A stretch of DNA of 64,000 bases, from the NCBI GenBank assembly GCA_023634235.1, contig JAMKCF010000008.1:14041676-14105675 (forward strand), read 5' to 3'. Origin of the DNA: Pisaster brevispinus (Eukaryota > Echinodermata > Asteroidea > Forcipulatida > Asteriidae). A program made the position numbers and the translations under genes. The notes beneath the pieces were generated by a model, which did no database searches, had not been told where the DNA came from, and was given only the letters and a program-made list of their open reading frames with translations. Below are positions 61,843 to 64,000 of this stretch, in pieces. The first letter of the stretch is position 1; each line of letters starts with the position of its first letter.

Positions 61843-62055
61843 CTTATTGTAAAAACTGGAGTGTTAAAATTGACACCATGGGTGTTGTCCCATATAGATA
61901 CCAAAAAAGAATCAACATTTACAGATTAAGGTGTTAAAACAGCACTTATTTCTGCCAACAAAATTACATGTGTGTTATTTTTGGTTCTCTCATGGGTATC
62001 TATATGTGACAACACCCCATGGTGCCAATTTTAACACCTCAGTTTTTGCAGAGTG
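61843..62055. mobile_element. Foldback element, arms GTGTTAAAATTGACACCATG
   Basis: The left arm AAAAACTGGAGTGTTAAAAT and on through CACCATGGGTGTTGTC and ATATAGATACC is repeated inverted at 61995-62050 with few changes: about 53 bp of pairing around a 90-base loop. The right end reads, inverted, CACTCTGCAAAAACTGAGGT followed by TA, again a CACTCT-type terminus. Confidence 0.85.
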
Positions 62056-62240
62056 TAGTTATTATAGTGTGATGATAATCATTTCAAATTTTAAAGCTCA
62101 CCGATTACAAAGTTCACACTTATAGTATAAACCCTCCTGGGGAAAAAATCAGTCTGAATTAATGTAAAGAAGCACTTAAAGATTATCCAGAACCAATGTT
62201 TTCCATTTTGTTTGCCGCAGTCAAAATAAACCTGAAGCAA

Positions 62241-62520
62241 GTCGTGGCCGAGCGGTCAAGCGCGCTGGACCCGTTTCTGACCAGCAGAGTGCGGGTTCAA
62301 GTTACGGTCTTGACACGTGGGTCTTTGAGCAATATTGCTGTGCCCTTCGGTGTTTGGGTGGGACGTAAAGTCGTAGGTCCCGAGTGTTGTGTAAGGCACG
62401 TAAAAGAACCCGGTACACTAATCGTTAAGAGAATGGGTCGCCCCGGTGTTTCTGGTATGGTTGACAATATTCCATGCGCTAAACTGGTGAAGTACCCATC
62501 AAGACAAGACAAGACAAGCC
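62241..62520 (+). mobile_element. tRNA-derived SINE, second copy with truncated body
   Basis: GTCGTGGCCGAGCGGTCAAG head, GCGGGTTCAAGTTACGGTC B box, GGGTGGGACGTAAAGTCG core and ACGTAAAAGAACCCGGTACA match the SINE at 58619. The tail is different: it ends in ATCAAGACAAGACAAGACAA rather than TTA repeats. Confidence 0.82.
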
Positions 62521-64000
62521 TGATATGAACCGTTGTTACATACAATCCTTGACAAAACATTACACTTATAATTGTTTTGTTTTAATTTCAATCAAACACT
62601 GAATTATGAAATTATCACAGGTTGGTTGTATATAAAGTTTATTGAAAACTAGGGCAGGGCTCGCCCTTAACACTAGCCCGGCGTACATTGTCTGGTCGCA
62701 AACTACTCAACTTGCCCTGTGGGCTACTAAAAATTGCGCAACCTACTTGTATGAAATACTCACATTTCTTCCTTTTTAAACGTGAATAATAAACTTGTTA
62801 ACTGAGTTAATATTCATAATTTGAGTGTGTGAATGTAACTTCCGTTGACAATTAAATTGGTTGTGATCGCTACAATTAACACACCAGAAAGATACATTTT
62901 ATGCCAACAGATGTAATCTGAGCCACTGTGTTCTTTCGTCCTGTATAAATATGAAATAATAAATGTACATTATACATAAGCGCCATTCAAAAGCATGTGG
63001 ATAATATCGATGGGTCACACAGTGGGAGGGATTTATTAAATAAAAACATTTCAACATTACAACCAAGATTGGATCACTTGAAAGCATTAAGCTGGAATAA
63101 GTTATCAAGAAAACTTTTACTGCACACACGTTTTTTTTTCAGAACAGATATCCACGGACCTCGGGAAGTGTCATCCAGTGTTTCAAGATCCTGAAAAAAA
63201 TAGTCCCAGGACAACGACATGAACGGTTTAGAATATGACCAACACCTTGAGCAGCACAATCTGATATGCTTAACACTACCAAAATTAATTGAAATTTTAT
63301 TCAGAAAAAAAAAGCCAAACAAAAACACAATCACAAAGATTGTAGTACTGGTTCCTACAGAAAACAACATACGCCATGATCTGAAAACGACGGAGCTTAA
63401 TGAGTGCCATACCACTTTTATATCCAGATAATGAGATACATCATGCCAGGGCCAAGTCGACCTTTTGAACCTAAGAGTCGAATGTCGTTTGATGGGTAAT
63501 CTCGCTGAGACGAATTACCAAAACTAAAAAAAAACTTGGAATCTTAGTTTCAATAAGTCGTCTTGGTGAGATACACATTATTTTGATATCTGGGTGGCAC
63601 TCCTAGATATCCGTAGAAAATATAAAACAACTTGCAAAGCAGCATATATTTCCTAAACGCGGGATAAAATAGCCGAATGCATGAGAGGGCTAAACAACGC
63701 GTTAATAATAACTTTGGGTGGCATCTTTAATAAATGAGTAGCTCCATCAAAGCAAGACTACGTAAATACTGTACCAGGATCATTATTTGATCAACTATCC
63801 GATCAAAATCCGTTTGGATTATATTGAACACTATTTCAGACGGAATGATTTTCCGGTACAATTTGGGCTGATGTCCTTTACATAGAAGAACACAATGCAA
63901 TATACATGTGCATAAGTTGCCTCTTTGACCCCTAGGGGCAAATGAAGATAATGTTGAGGCCGGGATGATATGATATTTTCTCACCTCAAGGTCATACTGC

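Larger units (their letters stand above)
43561..64000. other. Region without recognisable gene
   Basis: No exon chain, RNA gene of normal appearance or transposase was found on either strand from here to the end. All open frames are short, lack recognisable domains and fall within repeats or AT-rich sequence. Repeats are listed separately. The stretches 44000-45450, 46400-48200, 48620-50330, 51200-52530, 53120-54950 and 62530-64000 show nothing I can name apart from short homopolymers. Confidence 0.6.

Overview
This window looks like a gene-sparse, AT-rich piece of an animal genome. The evidence is long introns with GT..AG borders, tRNA-derived SINEs, many TA-flanked foldback elements, and abundant micro- and minisatellites. 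The repeat style (a tRNA-Leu-like SINE with a GGATGGGACGTAAAGCC core, long C or G homopolymers, frequent TAGGCCTA words) and the protein suggest a marine deuterostome. An echinoderm, perhaps a sea star, is my best guess. That identification is inference. No bacterial-type operon, CRISPR array or phage is present.

One protein-coding gene is clearly supported. It lies on the + strand between 5134 and 42196 and consists of nine exons. Every junction is canonical GT..AG and all phases are compatible. Joined, the exons read 1383 nt without interruption: 460 residues and a TGA stop. The protein is the C-terminal part of a class C G-protein-coupled receptor of the GPR158/GPR179 family. In order it carries the end of a cysteine-rich EGF-like stalk, seven transmembrane helices, and a short cytoplasmic tail with a leucine-heptad helix. 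The first exon here starts in phase 0 with a cysteine codon, so the signal peptide and Cache ligand-binding domain must lie upstream of base 1. I found no exon for them in 1-5133.

Layout: 1-5133 is presumed intron with repeats. 5134-8596 holds three exons (stalk, TM1, TM2). 15076-16057 holds two exons (TM3, TM4). An intron of about 13.4 kb follows. 29448-29586 encodes TM5-TM6 and 33070-33175 TM7. 40407-40574 and 41966-42196 encode the tail. From 42197 to the end I see no gene, only dispersed and tandem repeats.

The repeat landscape is the other notable content. There are at least three foldback families flanked by TA dinucleotides, two nested insertions that give relative ages, tRNA-like foldbacks, tRNA-derived SINEs, a (TTTG)n(TTTA)n microsatellite of about 400 bp, and several unrelated minisatellites. 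I see no convincing undescribed biological system. The most original material is the structure of these non-autonomous elements and the short receptor tail.
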